In this document: one piece after another, positions 9,961 through 17,899 of the stretch
Position numbering within the stretch: position 1 is the stretch's first letter
Layout of the letters: each line of letters begins with the position of its first letter
From: CAYQZD01 sp964421875
GTDB taxonomy: Bacteria; Electryoneota; Tariuqbacteria; Tariuqbacterales; Tariuqbacteraceae
Assembly: GCA_964421875.1 (NCBI GenBank)
Contig: CAYQZD010000008.1
Coordinates: 1-58,506 of the forward strand
Direction: 5' to 3'
Length of the DNA stretch: 58,506 nucleotides
Made by a program: the position numbers and the translations under genes
The notes under the pieces: generated by a model
What the model saw: only the letters and a program-made list of their open reading frames with translations
Databases searched by the model: none
What the model was told of the DNA's origin: nothing

Positions 9961-10797
9961 TCAGAAACTTGTGCTTAAGAAAGTGTAAGAGAACCAATGC
10001 GTGCCAGCCTCGAATTTGTCAAGTCTTGCTCTGTAGCAGTAATCCAGCGCCAGATTTCGCCAGGGGTCGTGGAATCCGAATCCCAGGCTGAGCAAGTCCT
10101 GGTCCCAAGCCTCAGTCCATCCGGCGCGAAGGCTCAAGCTTGGTTTCGGAGTTATTTCCGCGCCAATGCGGAGACGAGGAGCTTTGTCTTTGAAATCTTC
10201 CCAATTATCTACTACCGCATCGGTTTCCAACTTCATAATGGGGAAAATCAACGCCGCGCCCGCTTCAAATAGCCGCGGATAAGCGCTCATATCTGGGTTG
10301 GTAAAGTTCCGGGCGACGAAGGCGAGATTCAGCGCCCCCAACTCCGCCTGCACGCCGAAGTCGAGGGCAAGCTTGGCATTGAAGTTATCGGACTCGCGTT
10401 TCTGGGCGGCGTATTTGACCGCGATACCCGAGCCTATCCGTTTGGATAGGGCGTAGGTCAAGGGCATAATAACCTGATAAGAGGTATAATCCGCCCCGCC
10501 GATGCTATGTTTCATTCGCAGCATTCCCAGGCCAACCTGTTTCCCCTGTATCACCGGTTTAGCATAGAAAAAGCCCCAGTTGCGCATCAGGGGAAATCCT
10601 TCCCACCCGAAAGAGAGGTTAAGCGAGATACTCCGCAGCGATAACAACGCGCCTGGATTGTGATAGAGTCCCAGGGCGTTGTCGCAGGCGGCGATATAGG
10701 CGTCTCCCATACCGCCGGGCCGGGCGCCAACGGGATAATCGTAGGCGATGGCGGTTGAGACAAAAAGTAGTATTAGCGCGAGTCTAAAAAATTTCAT
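9961..10797 (-). CDS. PorV/PorQ-like outer-membrane beta-barrel protein
   Basis: 278 residues. Signal peptide about 1-18 (ends AIAYDYP), then GARPGGMGDAYIAACDNALGLYHNPGAL, the hallmark N-terminus of the PorV/PorQ (UPF0164, FadL-like) family, followed by alternating amphipathic strands ending in an aromatic C-terminus (YTFLSTSF). In T9SS organisms PorV shuttles cargo from the translocon to the attachment machinery, and PorQ anchors PorZ. This copy is adjacent to a T9SS-dependent protease, which fits, but many FCB genomes carry several paralogues, so the exact role is inference. Its ATG overlaps the TAA of the upstream small gene by one base. Confidence 0.8.
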   Translation of the reverse strand: MKFFRLALILLFVSTAIAYDYPVGARPGGMGDAYIAACDNALGLYHNPGALLSLRSISLNLSFGWEGFPLMRNWGFFYAKPVIQGKQVGLGMLRMKHSIGGADYTSYQVIMPLTYALSKRIGSGIAVKYAAQKRESDNFNAKLALDFGVQAELGALNLAFVARNFTNPDMSAYPRLFEAGAALIFPIMKLETDAVVDNWEDFKDKAPRLRIGAEITPKPSLSLRAGWTEAWDQDLLSLGFGFHDPWRNLALDYCYRARLDKFEAGTHWFSYTFLSTSF

Positions 10798-11063
10798 TAT
10801 TCGGAGGTATCGACGGCGGAGGCCGCGTCATTTGGAGAAAGGGTAATCCTATCTATTTTACTGTTGAAAGAGAATCCGCCACTAAGATAGAAATAAATAA
10901 GTAAAAATGCCAGCGCCAGCAGTACAAAATACCAGGCGTTTCTGCCGGCGCCGTAGCGGTGATAGCGGATTTTACCGCTGAATTTCAGTCTTTCCTCCCG
11001 CTGCGGCGCAACATACTTGGGCTGGTATTGAAAACGGCGGTGTTTGGGTGGTTTGAAAAACAT
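10797..11063 (-). CDS. Small single-pass membrane protein, function unknown
   Basis: 88 residues. The first 42 are strongly basic (KPPKHRRFQYQPKY, KIRYHRYGAGR). A single hydrophobic helix follows (about 44-62, WYFVLLALAFLLIYFYL) and then a short acidic tail. The positive-inside rule puts the N-terminus in the cytoplasm. I do not recognise a family. It starts one base after the DacB stop and its TAA overlaps the ATG of the PorV-like gene, so it is clearly part of the same transcript and likely a real gene. Confidence 0.7.
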   Translation of the reverse strand: MFFKPPKHRRFQYQPKYVAPQREERLKFSGKIRYHRYGAGRNAWYFVLLALAFLLIYFYLSGGFSFNSKIDRITLSPNDAASAVDTSE

Positions 11064-11064
11064 C

Positions 11065-12549
11065 TCAGAATCCGCAGATTTCCGCGATGACCGAGTCTAT
11101 CGCCAATTCCACCTGGCGGGAGGGGACGGTGTAATTGTTACAGATGAAGCTAAAAGCAAATTCCTTTCCGGGAGCGTAAACCACTCCGGTAAACGCTCTC
11201 ACGCCGGACATACTCCCGCTCTTGGCTTTAACAACGCAGTATTGGCTGGGAGCGGTCCTTTTCTCCAGCGTGCCTTCACCGTATTGTGGAAGGGCGCTGA
11301 GGAAATCGTCGGCGAAATCTGACCTTTGACAGTGGGTCATCAATTTAACCATCGCTTCGGCGGAAACCCAGTTATGACGAGAAAGACCGCTGCCGTCCAC
11401 CAGATGAATGCTCTCAGGGAGTATCCCGGCGTTTTCCAACATCTCCCAAACCACCTGAAGCCCGGCTTCCGGGGAACCCTCGCCGTATAGTTCACTGCCC
11501 AGAGTGCGCAGGAGTTGTTCGGCGAAAAAATTTACGCTTTCGACATTGATAATTCGACAGATTTCAATCAAGGGTGGGGAATAATGAAGGTAAAGCGTAT
11601 CCCGGAGCAGTTCCGGATTTGAATCTATTAGCGGCTCGCGCACGGTTTTAAGCTCTCCGTAAATCTCAATCCCTTCAACCCGCAGAGTCGACTTAAAGCT
11701 GCGGAGGAAGTGCATTGCAGGATCATTCACCGGTATCATCAGTGATTTCCGGTCTTGGCCCACTAAACCGCCTCCGAGGTATAAAATGCTGTCGGGAATG
11801 TGCCAGTCCCAGAAAACTCTGGACCGTTTCAGTGGATTGAAGATTCTCAAATCGGAGACCACCCGGATACCGGGATATTCCGGGATAGTCTTAAACAGCA
11901 CTGTATCCTTGAAGATGGGGATAAATACTTCGATACGCAGGCAGTTTTCATTGAAGCATAGCCCTGAAGCCGGCGCGGCGAAGGAATACCTCAGGTCGCC
12001 CCATTCCCAGGTCGATTCCAGGGCGCGATCGGCGCTGAAAACGGTGTCCACTCCGATAAGTCCGCCTTCCACCGCGGTTATCCCCAGCTCCTTAAAACAA
12101 TCAACCCAGCCCTCAAAGGCAAGCAAAGGTGAATCGCTGTGAAAACGGGCGCTAATCGCGGGGTCTCCGGAACCGATAATATAGAGGTCTCCGGTAAGAC
12201 ACCCGGCGGAATCGATTTCGCCGTCGGTAATCACCGCTGTGGCATAGCGGTAGTCGCTCCCCAGAAATTCCAGGGCGGCGGCGGTGGTGAAGAGCTTCAG
12301 GTTTGAGGCCGGGATCAGGGTTTTAGCGGGATTGCGGGCATAGACGGTGGCGCCGGAGTGATTTTCGATAATTTTCACGCTCCAGACAGCGTTGCTCCCG
12401 GCGGTGTTGAGGAGGCAGTCGATGCGGGATTTGAGACCGGCTCCCGATTCTTTTTGAGCGTCTCCGGGTTGGAATATTTTAGCGCAGCCGTTCAGGAGTA
12501 TCAAGGCGGTGGCGGTCAGCGCGATGTATTTGAGCTTAGAAGCCGCCAA
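11065..12549 (-). CDS. dacB: D-alanyl-D-alanine carboxypeptidase/endopeptidase (PBP4, S13 family)
   Basis: About 494 residues from a TTG at 12547-12549. That start is preferred because GGAG lies six bases upstream and it gives a compact lipoprotein signal (ALILLNGC lipobox). A TTG at 12586-12588 would add 13 residues. S13 family motifs are complete: SNLK (nucleophile Ser and Lys, in PASNLKLFTTAAALEF), DGSGLSRHN, and the KSG triad element in VKAKSGSMSGVRAFTG. The enzyme trims or cleaves peptidoglycan cross-links; as a lipoprotein it should be periplasmic and membrane-tethered. The start overlaps the end of the site-2 protease gene by 14 bases. Confidence 0.93.
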   Translation of the reverse strand: MAASKLKYIALTATALILLNGCAKIFQPGDAQKESGAGLKSRIDCLLNTAGSNAVWSVKIIENHSGATVYARNPAKTLIPASNLKLFTTAAALEFLGSDYRYATAVITDGEIDSAGCLTGDLYIIGSGDPAISARFHSDSPLLAFEGWVDCFKELGITAVEGGLIGVDTVFSADRALESTWEWGDLRYSFAAPASGLCFNENCLRIEVFIPIFKDTVLFKTIPEYPGIRVVSDLRIFNPLKRSRVFWDWHIPDSILYLGGGLVGQDRKSLMIPVNDPAMHFLRSFKSTLRVEGIEIYGELKTVREPLIDSNPELLRDTLYLHYSPPLIEICRIINVESVNFFAEQLLRTLGSELYGEGSPEAGLQVVWEMLENAGILPESIHLVDGSGLSRHNWVSAEAMVKLMTHCQRSDFADDFLSALPQYGEGTLEKRTAPSQYCVVKAKSGSMSGVRAFTGVVYAPGKEFAFSFICNNYTVPSRQVELAIDSVIAEICGF

Positions 12550-13183
12550 GGTCAACTCCGGCGAAAAGTTGGGAGAAAAAACTGACAAAGGGGCGGATTA
12601 CCCACCAGATGACCGGGATGTTCAAGAGATACCCCCCGGCGATGAGGGCGATGAAGATGATGGGACCCCACCGCTCCATTTTTGCGTATTCCCGGGCGGC
12701 GTCGCCCCGGAGCAAGCCTGACAGCACTTTAGAACCGTCCAGCGGGGGCACCGGAATCAGATTGAAAGCCGCCAGCACCAGGTTTATCAAAACGGTATAG
12801 ACCAGCATAGTCATCAATATACCGCCAACCGATAAATCCAATATTATCCTCTGATGAGGTATCATACGAATGATGAGGCCGCCTACTAGCGCTAAAATCA
12901 TATTGGCGGTAATCCCGGCGAGCGAGACCCAAATCATATCGCGCTGAGGATTGCGCAGGTTGTAGGGATTGACCGGCACCGGTTTCGCCCACCCGATATG
13001 GACAACAAACAACATCAGGGTTCCTATCGGGTCGAGGTGTGACAGCGGATTCAGGGTGAGCCGTCCCGCGCGGTAGGCGGTGTCGTCACCCAGGCGGTAG
13101 GCGACATAGCCGTGGGCGTATTCGTGGACAGTCAGCGCCAGCAGTATCGGCGGCGCGATGACGATGAAAGAAAAGAGGTTCAA
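12536..13183 (-). CDS. Site-2 protease family (M50) membrane metalloprotease
   Basis: 215 residues with about five or six membrane segments. The zinc-binding HEYAHGYVAYRLGD (HExxH) lies in the first part and the third ligand is in FNLIPVPPLDGSK, the group III S2P layout without PDZ domain. Such proteins cut transmembrane substrates within the bilayer, but for this short subgroup substrates are unknown. The start is a TTG at 13181-13183 with only a weak ribosome site. Its leader is occupied by an array of seven-base repeats (13191-13274), which supplies the nearest GAG-containing sequence. Confidence 0.9.
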   Translation of the reverse strand: MNLFSFIVIAPPILLALTVHEYAHGYVAYRLGDDTAYRAGRLTLNPLSHLDPIGTLMLFVVHIGWAKPVPVNPYNLRNPQRDMIWVSLAGITANMILALVGGLIIRMIPHQRIILDLSVGGILMTMLVYTVLINLVLAAFNLIPVPPLDGSKVLSGLLRGDAAREYAKMERWGPIIFIALIAGGYLLNIPVIWWVIRPFVSFFSQLFAGVDLGGF

Positions 13184-13190
13184 GAGTTTC

Positions 13191-13274
13191 TCGTTGCTCG
13201 TTGCTCGTTGCTCGTTGCTCGTTACTCGTTGCTCGTTACTCGTTGCTCGTTGCTCGTTACTTGTTGCTGGTTGG
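13191..13274. repeat. Heptanucleotide tandem array (tcgttgc), about 12 units
   Basis: Eleven clear units of tcgttgc or tcgttac (the last is ttgttgc) and one degenerate unit fill most of the 118-base gap between the Xer recombinase stop and the TTG start of the site-2 protease. On the transcribed strand the unit reads gcaacga. It has the same period as the arrays found inside the T9SS cargo genes but a different unit sequence. It resembles the STRR class of heptameric repeats known from cyanobacteria. Confidence 0.95.
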
Positions 13275-13301
13275 AATTCAAGGGCTAATCAATTGCGGAT
13301 A

Positions 13302-14204
13302 TTACCCCCTTGGATGGAAACTCATCACCACTTCGCGCAGGTGCGAGCGGTCAAGGTGGGTGTAAATCTGGGTGGTGGCGATGCTTTCGTGCCCCAGCAG
13401 TTCCTGCACGGTACGTATATTAGCGCCCCCTTCGAGGATATGGGTGGCGAAGGAGTGGCGCAAGGTATGCGGGGTGAATCCTTTGCCGGGATAGGCGCGG
13501 TCAAGGTAGCCTTTGACAATCGTATAGGCGCCGATGCGTCCGAGGGGAAGGCCGCGATTGTTCAGAAAAAGTCGTTCCTGTTGCGCCCGGTCAGGTCTGA
13601 TGAAATCAGGGCGGGCTCGCATTAGATAACGGTTCACCGCTTCCTGCGCTTTACCGCCGGCCGGGACGAAGCGGACTTTGCCGCCCTTACCCTCCACCCG
13701 AACGACGCCGTTCTTCAGATGCAGATGTTGGAGCGTGAGATTCACCAGTTCGGAAATTCGGAGCCCGCAGCCATATAGCAGTTCCAGCATTGCCAGGTCA
13801 CGAAGTCCTGGCGGTGTTTCCGCCGAGGGCATTTCCATCAGCCCTTCGATGCTCTCGGAGGGAATGACTTTAGGCAGTTTCCGCACCGGCTGGCGGGCGG
13901 TGAGGAATTCCGCGGGATTGCCGCAGCTGAGACCTTCGTTCAGACAGAAGCGGTGGAAATTGCGCAGGGCGGATGTTTTACGCGTAACCGAGGAGGACGC
14001 CAGCCCCCTGCCCTGTAAAAAACTGATAAATCCCTCTACCTGGGTATCGGCGATTTTTTCTATATCTTCTATCCTATCCTCCTCCATAAACTGCCGGTAT
14101 TGTTCAAGGTCCGTTCCATAGCCGGCGATAGAAGCCTGGGACAATCCCTTCTCCAGCAAAAGATAGTCATTCAAAAACTGACTTATGGCTTCTTTCAGCT
14201 TCAC
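13302..14204 (-). CDS. Tyrosine recombinase XerC/XerD family
   Basis: 300 residues, the normal Xer length. The N-terminal SAM-like DNA-binding domain covers about 1-95 and the catalytic domain 110-295. All active-site residues are present: R149 (GLRISELVNL), K173 (EGKGGKVRF), H246 and R249 (HTLRHSF), H272 (LGHESI) and the nucleophile Y281 (QIYTHLD). It probably resolves chromosome dimers at dif together with FtsK. XerC versus XerD, or a single Xer system, cannot be decided here. GTG start at 14202-14204, 16 bases after the upstream hydrolase stop. Nothing nearby suggests an integron or a phage. Confidence 0.93.
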   Translation of the reverse strand: MKLKEAISQFLNDYLLLEKGLSQASIAGYGTDLEQYRQFMEEDRIEDIEKIADTQVEGFISFLQGRGLASSSVTRKTSALRNFHRFCLNEGLSCGNPAEFLTARQPVRKLPKVIPSESIEGLMEMPSAETPPGLRDLAMLELLYGCGLRISELVNLTLQHLHLKNGVVRVEGKGGKVRFVPAGGKAQEAVNRYLMRARPDFIRPDRAQQERLFLNNRGLPLGRIGAYTIVKGYLDRAYPGKGFTPHTLRHSFATHILEGGANIRTVQELLGHESIATTQIYTHLDRSHLREVVMSFHPRG

Positions 14205-14220
14205 GCTGCAAGTTCCCCGC

Positions 14221-14841
14221 TTAGGTCAGAAATGGATTGTGAAGCCTCTCCCTGCCAATAGTGGTAACGGGTCCGTGACCGGGGAAGACTTGTGTTGAAT
14301 CGCCTAATGCATAGAGTTTGCTCTTAATACCGCCAATAAGCGTATCATAAGAGCCGCGTGGGAAATCGGTGCGGCCGATGGAGCCGGCAAAAAGAGTGTC
14401 CCCTGCAAAGACCATATTGTCCCTGGCGAGACAAACGCTGCCGGGGGAGTGACCGGGGAGATGGATAACTCTAAACTCCAGCTCCCCTACCCTATGGATT
14501 TTGCTTTCCTCGAAGTATCCGTCAGCAGGTGGAGAATCCACTGCCGGCCCGAAAAAGACCGAGAGGTTTTCCCGGGGCACGGTCAGCATATCGGCGTCCT
14601 CAGGGTGGATATAGATTTCCGCGCCGGAGGCTTCCTTAACTTCACGGTTGGCGGCGATATGGTCGGCGTGACCGTGAGTATTGATAATCTGCTCTACCCG
14701 CAGATTCATCGCCTTGGCGGTTTCGATTATGCGCTCGGCTTCGTCGCCGGGATCGATAACAGCGCCGATTCCGGTTTTTTCACAGCCGATGATATAGCAG
14801 TTGACATAGAGTGGTCCGACTTCGAGGCGTCGGAGAAGCAT
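14221..14841 (-). CDS. Metallo-beta-lactamase-fold hydrolase, glyoxalase II-like
   Basis: 206 residues from the ATG at 14839-14841, chosen because MLLRRLEVGPLYVNCYII is the usual start of this family and a GGAA lies upstream. A GTG at 14896-14898 would extend it into the neighbouring gene. Metal site: THGHADH (HxHxDH), HLPGHSPGS, FAGDTLF and a final FPGHGPVT. This is the short glyoxalase-II-like class (YcbL type), which hydrolyses thioesters such as S-lactoylglutathione or related compounds. With bshC also in the window, a bacillithiol thioester is an attractive substrate, but this is inference. Cytoplasmic. Confidence 0.88.
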   Translation of the reverse strand: MLLRRLEVGPLYVNCYIIGCEKTGIGAVIDPGDEAERIIETAKAMNLRVEQIINTHGHADHIAANREVKEASGAEIYIHPEDADMLTVPRENLSVFFGPAVDSPPADGYFEESKIHRVGELEFRVIHLPGHSPGSVCLARDNMVFAGDTLFAGSIGRTDFPRGSYDTLIGGIKSKLYALGDSTQVFPGHGPVTTIGRERLHNPFLT

Positions 14842-14875
14842 TTTGTTTCCGGACAAGTGATTTCCCTCAGATTCT

Positions 14876-15547
14876 TCAGTTTCCAGCGTTCCCGTCACAG
14901 GCTTGGACGCAGAGGCCGCAGATTTGTTCCCCCACTATCCCCTTCTTCACCAGGGACATCATATAGTGGTAGCAGATCTGCCGTTTGAATGCGACCGGGT
15001 CGTGGGAGATAGCCTGCGCGGGACAGGCTTTTATGCATTTATCGCAGTCGCCGCATTGAAATGCTATCATCCGTCCCGGTTCCGGCAGGGGGAGGTCTGT
15101 GAAGACGGTTACCAGCCGCACCCTGGCGCTATGTTCAGGGGTTATCAGCAGACTGGATTTGCCAATCCATCCCAGACCGCAGATGGCTGCCGCTACCTTG
15201 TGAGACAGATGCCCCTTTGTCGAGGTCACGGACACGGTTACCGGCGCAGGCAGAGCTTTGAAACCCGCCGCTTGAATTCGGAGGGTGATTTCAAGCGCTT
15301 CATGACCCAGGTAACGATTGACTTCGCGGTAGTGGTCTTGATAAATCAGTGTGGGCAGGTCTCGCAGTGTATCTATGATAGGCCTGCTCAGAGGTAAAGC
15401 CATCGAAATCGCGAAGGGCAGCCCCCGGTCGACCTGAGGATGCAGAAAAGACTGCCGTCTGATGTCTTCGACGTAGCACCAACCGGTCTTGAAAGAATGG
15501 CTTTTCAGCGCTTCCGCGTTAGCTTTTGGATTATTGGAATATTCCAT
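14876..15547 (-). CDS. Short QueG-like double [4Fe-4S] protein
   Basis: 223 residues. The N-terminal part (GRPIIDTL-type region, then VAAAICGLGWIGKSSLLITPEHSARVRL) matches the cobalamin-binding half of epoxyqueuosine reductase-like proteins. The C-terminal part holds two ferredoxin clusters: CGDCDKCIKACPAQAIS and CYHYMM...CGLCVQAC. True QueG is about 300-380 residues and often has HEAT repeats; this protein is clearly shorter. It therefore more likely belongs to the small QueG-related Fe-S family of unknown function than to the queuosine pathway proper. Start ATG has GGAGG immediately upstream. Confidence 0.75.
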   Translation of the reverse strand: MEYSNNPKANAEALKSHSFKTGWCYVEDIRRQSFLHPQVDRGLPFAISMALPLSRPIIDTLRDLPTLIYQDHYREVNRYLGHEALEITLRIQAAGFKALPAPVTVSVTSTKGHLSHKVAAAICGLGWIGKSSLLITPEHSARVRLVTVFTDLPLPEPGRMIAFQCGDCDKCIKACPAQAISHDPVAFKRQICYHYMMSLVKKGIVGEQICGLCVQACDGNAGN

Positions 15548-15614
15548 TTTCCTCCCCGGATATAAAATGTATCGTATGGAATTGTTGTCAAAATCCTTAA
15601 CATCACGAAGCTTG

Positions 15615-16277
15615 TCATATTTCCGCAGCGTCGCGCATCGCTTCTATCGCGCCCGCAGGATTATCCGTGTGAAAGATGGAATTCCCCGCCACCAGGATAT
15701 CCGCTCCGGCGCGGGCAAGGCTGCGAGCGTTCTCCATCTCCACGCCGCCGTCGACCGAAATCAGGAACCGGGCCGAGACTTCTTCACGCATAGTAACTAT
15801 TTCCCGGAGTTTATCCAGTGTATCGGGAATGAACAACTGGCCGCCGAAACCGGGATGCACCGACATAACCAGCAAGAGGTCGATGGAACTCAGGTAAGGT
15901 CTCAAGGCTCTAGCCGGGGTTTCGGGATTCAAAGACACTCCGGGATGCGCACCGCTTTCCCTGATGCAGTTCAGGATTTCCATTGGATCCTGCGCCGCTT
16001 CGAAATGGATGGTAATATAGTCCGAGCCCGCTTTTCTGAAGGGCGCGATATACTGTTCAGGGTGAACAATCATCAGGTGGGTGTCAAGGGGAATATTAGT
16101 GAGCCGGTTCACCGCCTCCACTATCATTGGCCCGAAGGTGATGTTTTCCACAAAACGTCCGTCCATAACATCCAGATGGAGCAGGTCCGCTCCGCCACGC
16201 TCGGCTGCTTTTATTTCATCCGCCAGGCGTGTGAAATCGGCGGATAGTATTGAGGGGGCTATCTTTATATCAGACAT
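15615..16277 (-). CDS. rpe: Ribulose-phosphate 3-epimerase
   Basis: 220 residues, full length. Interconverts D-ribulose 5-phosphate and D-xylulose 5-phosphate in the pentose phosphate pathway. Family motifs of the TIM barrel are all visible: IAPSILSADF, LHLDVMDGRFVENITFGP (metal-binding His and catalytic Asp), DTHLMI, SVHPGFGGQ and SVDGGVEMENA (catalytic Asp), then GADILVAGNSIF for phosphate binding. The ATG overlaps the TAA of the PASTA gene by one base (TAATG), so the two are translationally coupled. Confidence 0.97.
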   Translation of the reverse strand: MSDIKIAPSILSADFTRLADEIKAAERGGADLLHLDVMDGRFVENITFGPMIVEAVNRLTNIPLDTHLMIVHPEQYIAPFRKAGSDYITIHFEAAQDPMEILNCIRESGAHPGVSLNPETPARALRPYLSSIDLLLVMSVHPGFGGQLFIPDTLDKLREIVTMREEVSARFLISVDGGVEMENARSLARAGADILVAGNSIFHTDNPAGAIEAMRDAAEI

Positions 16278-17056
16278 TAACGTTTCTTTCCGGCGCTGAT
16301 TTTCAGATTTACTCTACTCATATATTTCACTTCGGTTCCGGGTCGGGGGAATTGCTCCACCACCAGTCCTTCCGCTGCGTGGGGATGGTGAATTTCCTCC
16401 ACCCTTCCCAATAATAATCCGGCATCCTCGATCAACTCCTCTGCGTCTTTTGACTTCAAAGCGTAAAGTTCCGGCACTACAAATGACGTTGGCAGCGCGC
16501 CGCGGCTGACGGTAAGAACGATGCTGTCATCACGCCGTAGTAAGGTATCGGTGGGAACCGATTGCTCCTTCACCACGCCGCGGGGGTAATAGTCTGAGAA
16601 AACCCGTTTAATCTCCGAGACTTCAAAACCGCGTTCTTCAACCTTGAACACCGCCTCCTTTTCCGGGACTCCCACTACGTCAGGGACCGGGTAAAGCCTT
16701 TCTCCGCTTGAGGTCACAAGTTTAATTTTACGTCCTACCTTGCTCACATTGTAAGGCGCGGGGAACTGCTCGATAACCACCCCCGGCGGGTGATTGGAAT
16801 CGAACCGTTTTTCCGCATCAATCGCCTTGAAACCGGCTTTTTTCGCAGCCTTCCGAGCTTCCTCCAAGGGTAACTCGTACAAATCGGGCACTTCCCGCTC
16901 CGCGTTGTGCCGGGTCGCGAGAGGCATAATGACCAAATCGAGCAGAGCTGTCAGCACCAACCAGGTGGCGAGGATGTTGCCCGCTATCCCTACCCCCAGC
17001 AGAATTTTCTTCCAGGCGGGCAGACGCGCTCGCTTGTTTTTTTCAGTTTCCGCCAA
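16277..17056 (-). CDS. Membrane-anchored protein with three PASTA domains
   Basis: 259 residues. A basic cytoplasmic tail (about 1-15) and one membrane helix (about 16-45) are followed by three PASTA repeats: about 55-115 (VPDLYELPLEEA), 122-190 (VPDVVGVPEKEA) and 195-255 (VPELYALKSKDA). There is no kinase domain. PASTA repeats sense peptidoglycan or muropeptides outside the membrane. Stand-alone PASTA proteins next to rpe and fmt/def are commonly found in this genomic setting, where PASTA kinases and rpe also cluster in Gram-positives. The start is a TTG at 17054-17056, since no in-frame ATG precedes the helix. Confidence 0.88.
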   Translation of the reverse strand: MAETEKNKRARLPAWKKILLGVGIAGNILATWLVLTALLDLVIMPLATRHNAEREVPDLYELPLEEARKAAKKAGFKAIDAEKRFDSNHPPGVVIEQFPAPYNVSKVGRKIKLVTSSGERLYPVPDVVGVPEKEAVFKVEERGFEVSEIKRVFSDYYPRGVVKEQSVPTDTLLRRDDSIVLTVSRGALPTSFVVPELYALKSKDAEELIEDAGLLLGRVEEIHHPHAAEGLVVEQFPRPGTEVKYMSRVNLKISAGKKR

Positions 17057-17062
17057 ACCGCA

Positions 17063-17752
17063 TCAATCCCGATATGAGCGTAGTATTAGCAGCCGCACCA
17101 GCTGCATCAGCGCCATAGTGGCGGAGGCTACATAGGTCCAGGCGGCGGCGTTCAGCACGGCTTGGGCGTGCTTGACTTCGCTTCCCTGCAGATAGCCCCG
17201 CCCCTGAAGCAGGGCGATGGCGCGGCTGGAGGCGTTGAATTCCACTGGAAGGGTTACCAGATGGAACACCACTGCGGCGATGAAGAAAAGGATGCCGATG
17301 TCCATCAGAATTCCCATCGTCTGGGAGAAGATAAAACCGATGATGAAAAGCGGCAGCGCCGCTCCGGAGCCGAAATTTGCCACCGGCACAAAGGCGTTCC
17401 GAAACTTCAAAGGTGCGTATCCCTCCTGATGCTGGATAGCGTGTCCTGCTTCATGGGCAGCCACACCCTGGGCGGCGACGGAATTGGAGCCATAGACCGG
17501 TTCGCTGAGATACAGCTCCCGTTTCTTAGGGTGGTAGTGGTCTGTGAGTGTTCCGGGGGTTTTCTTAACCGGAACATCAGACATCCTATTCGCGTCCAGT
17601 ATCCCTCGGGCGACATCGGCTCCGGTGAGCCCGGAGGCGGTAGTCACGCGGGAGTACTTGGCGAAGGTGCGTTTGACCTTGGATTGGGCGTAAAACGCCA
17701 GAATCACCGCCGGTATCAACAGTATGAAAGTCGGGTCGAAGAAAGGATACAT
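17063..17752 (-). CDS. Neutral zinc metallopeptidase, YugP type
   Basis: 229 residues. One N-terminal membrane segment (FILLIPAVILAFYAQSKV), then the zinc site AAHEAGHAIQHQEGY (HExxH), and two or three further hydrophobic helices in the C-terminal half. This is the Zn_peptidase_2 / YugP family of integral membrane peptidases. Their physiological substrate is not established. ATG with GGAGA five bases upstream. Seven bases after its stop the PASTA gene begins. Confidence 0.92.
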   Translation of the reverse strand: MYPFFDPTFILLIPAVILAFYAQSKVKRTFAKYSRVTTASGLTGADVARGILDANRMSDVPVKKTPGTLTDHYHPKKRELYLSEPVYGSNSVAAQGVAAHEAGHAIQHQEGYAPLKFRNAFVPVANFGSGAALPLFIIGFIFSQTMGILMDIGILFFIAAVVFHLVTLPVEFNASSRAIALLQGRGYLQGSEVKHAQAVLNAAAWTYVASATMALMQLVRLLILRSYRD

Positions 17753-17899
17753 ATAATCTCCGGAGACAATAGTACTCGGAACTATGATTGACTACATAAG
17801 TATTTGATATTAGGCAATAAAAAAGAGTAACAGAAGCGTCGCACAATCGCTTAATCCCTTGTTCAGCGGATTTGTAATGACAACGGAACATTCATCGTA

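Noticed and set aside
13191..13274. CRISPR array
   Set aside because: Units are seven bases with no spacers; this is a simple tandem repeat.
13158..13625. Plus-strand open frame of 155 residues with SLLVARC repeats
   Set aside because: It is only the translation of the heptad array and the antisense of the Xer gene; no ribosome site and no family resemblance.
13302..14204. Integron or phage integrase
   Set aside because: Length and motifs fit a housekeeping Xer protein, and no attachment sites, cassettes or phage genes are nearby.
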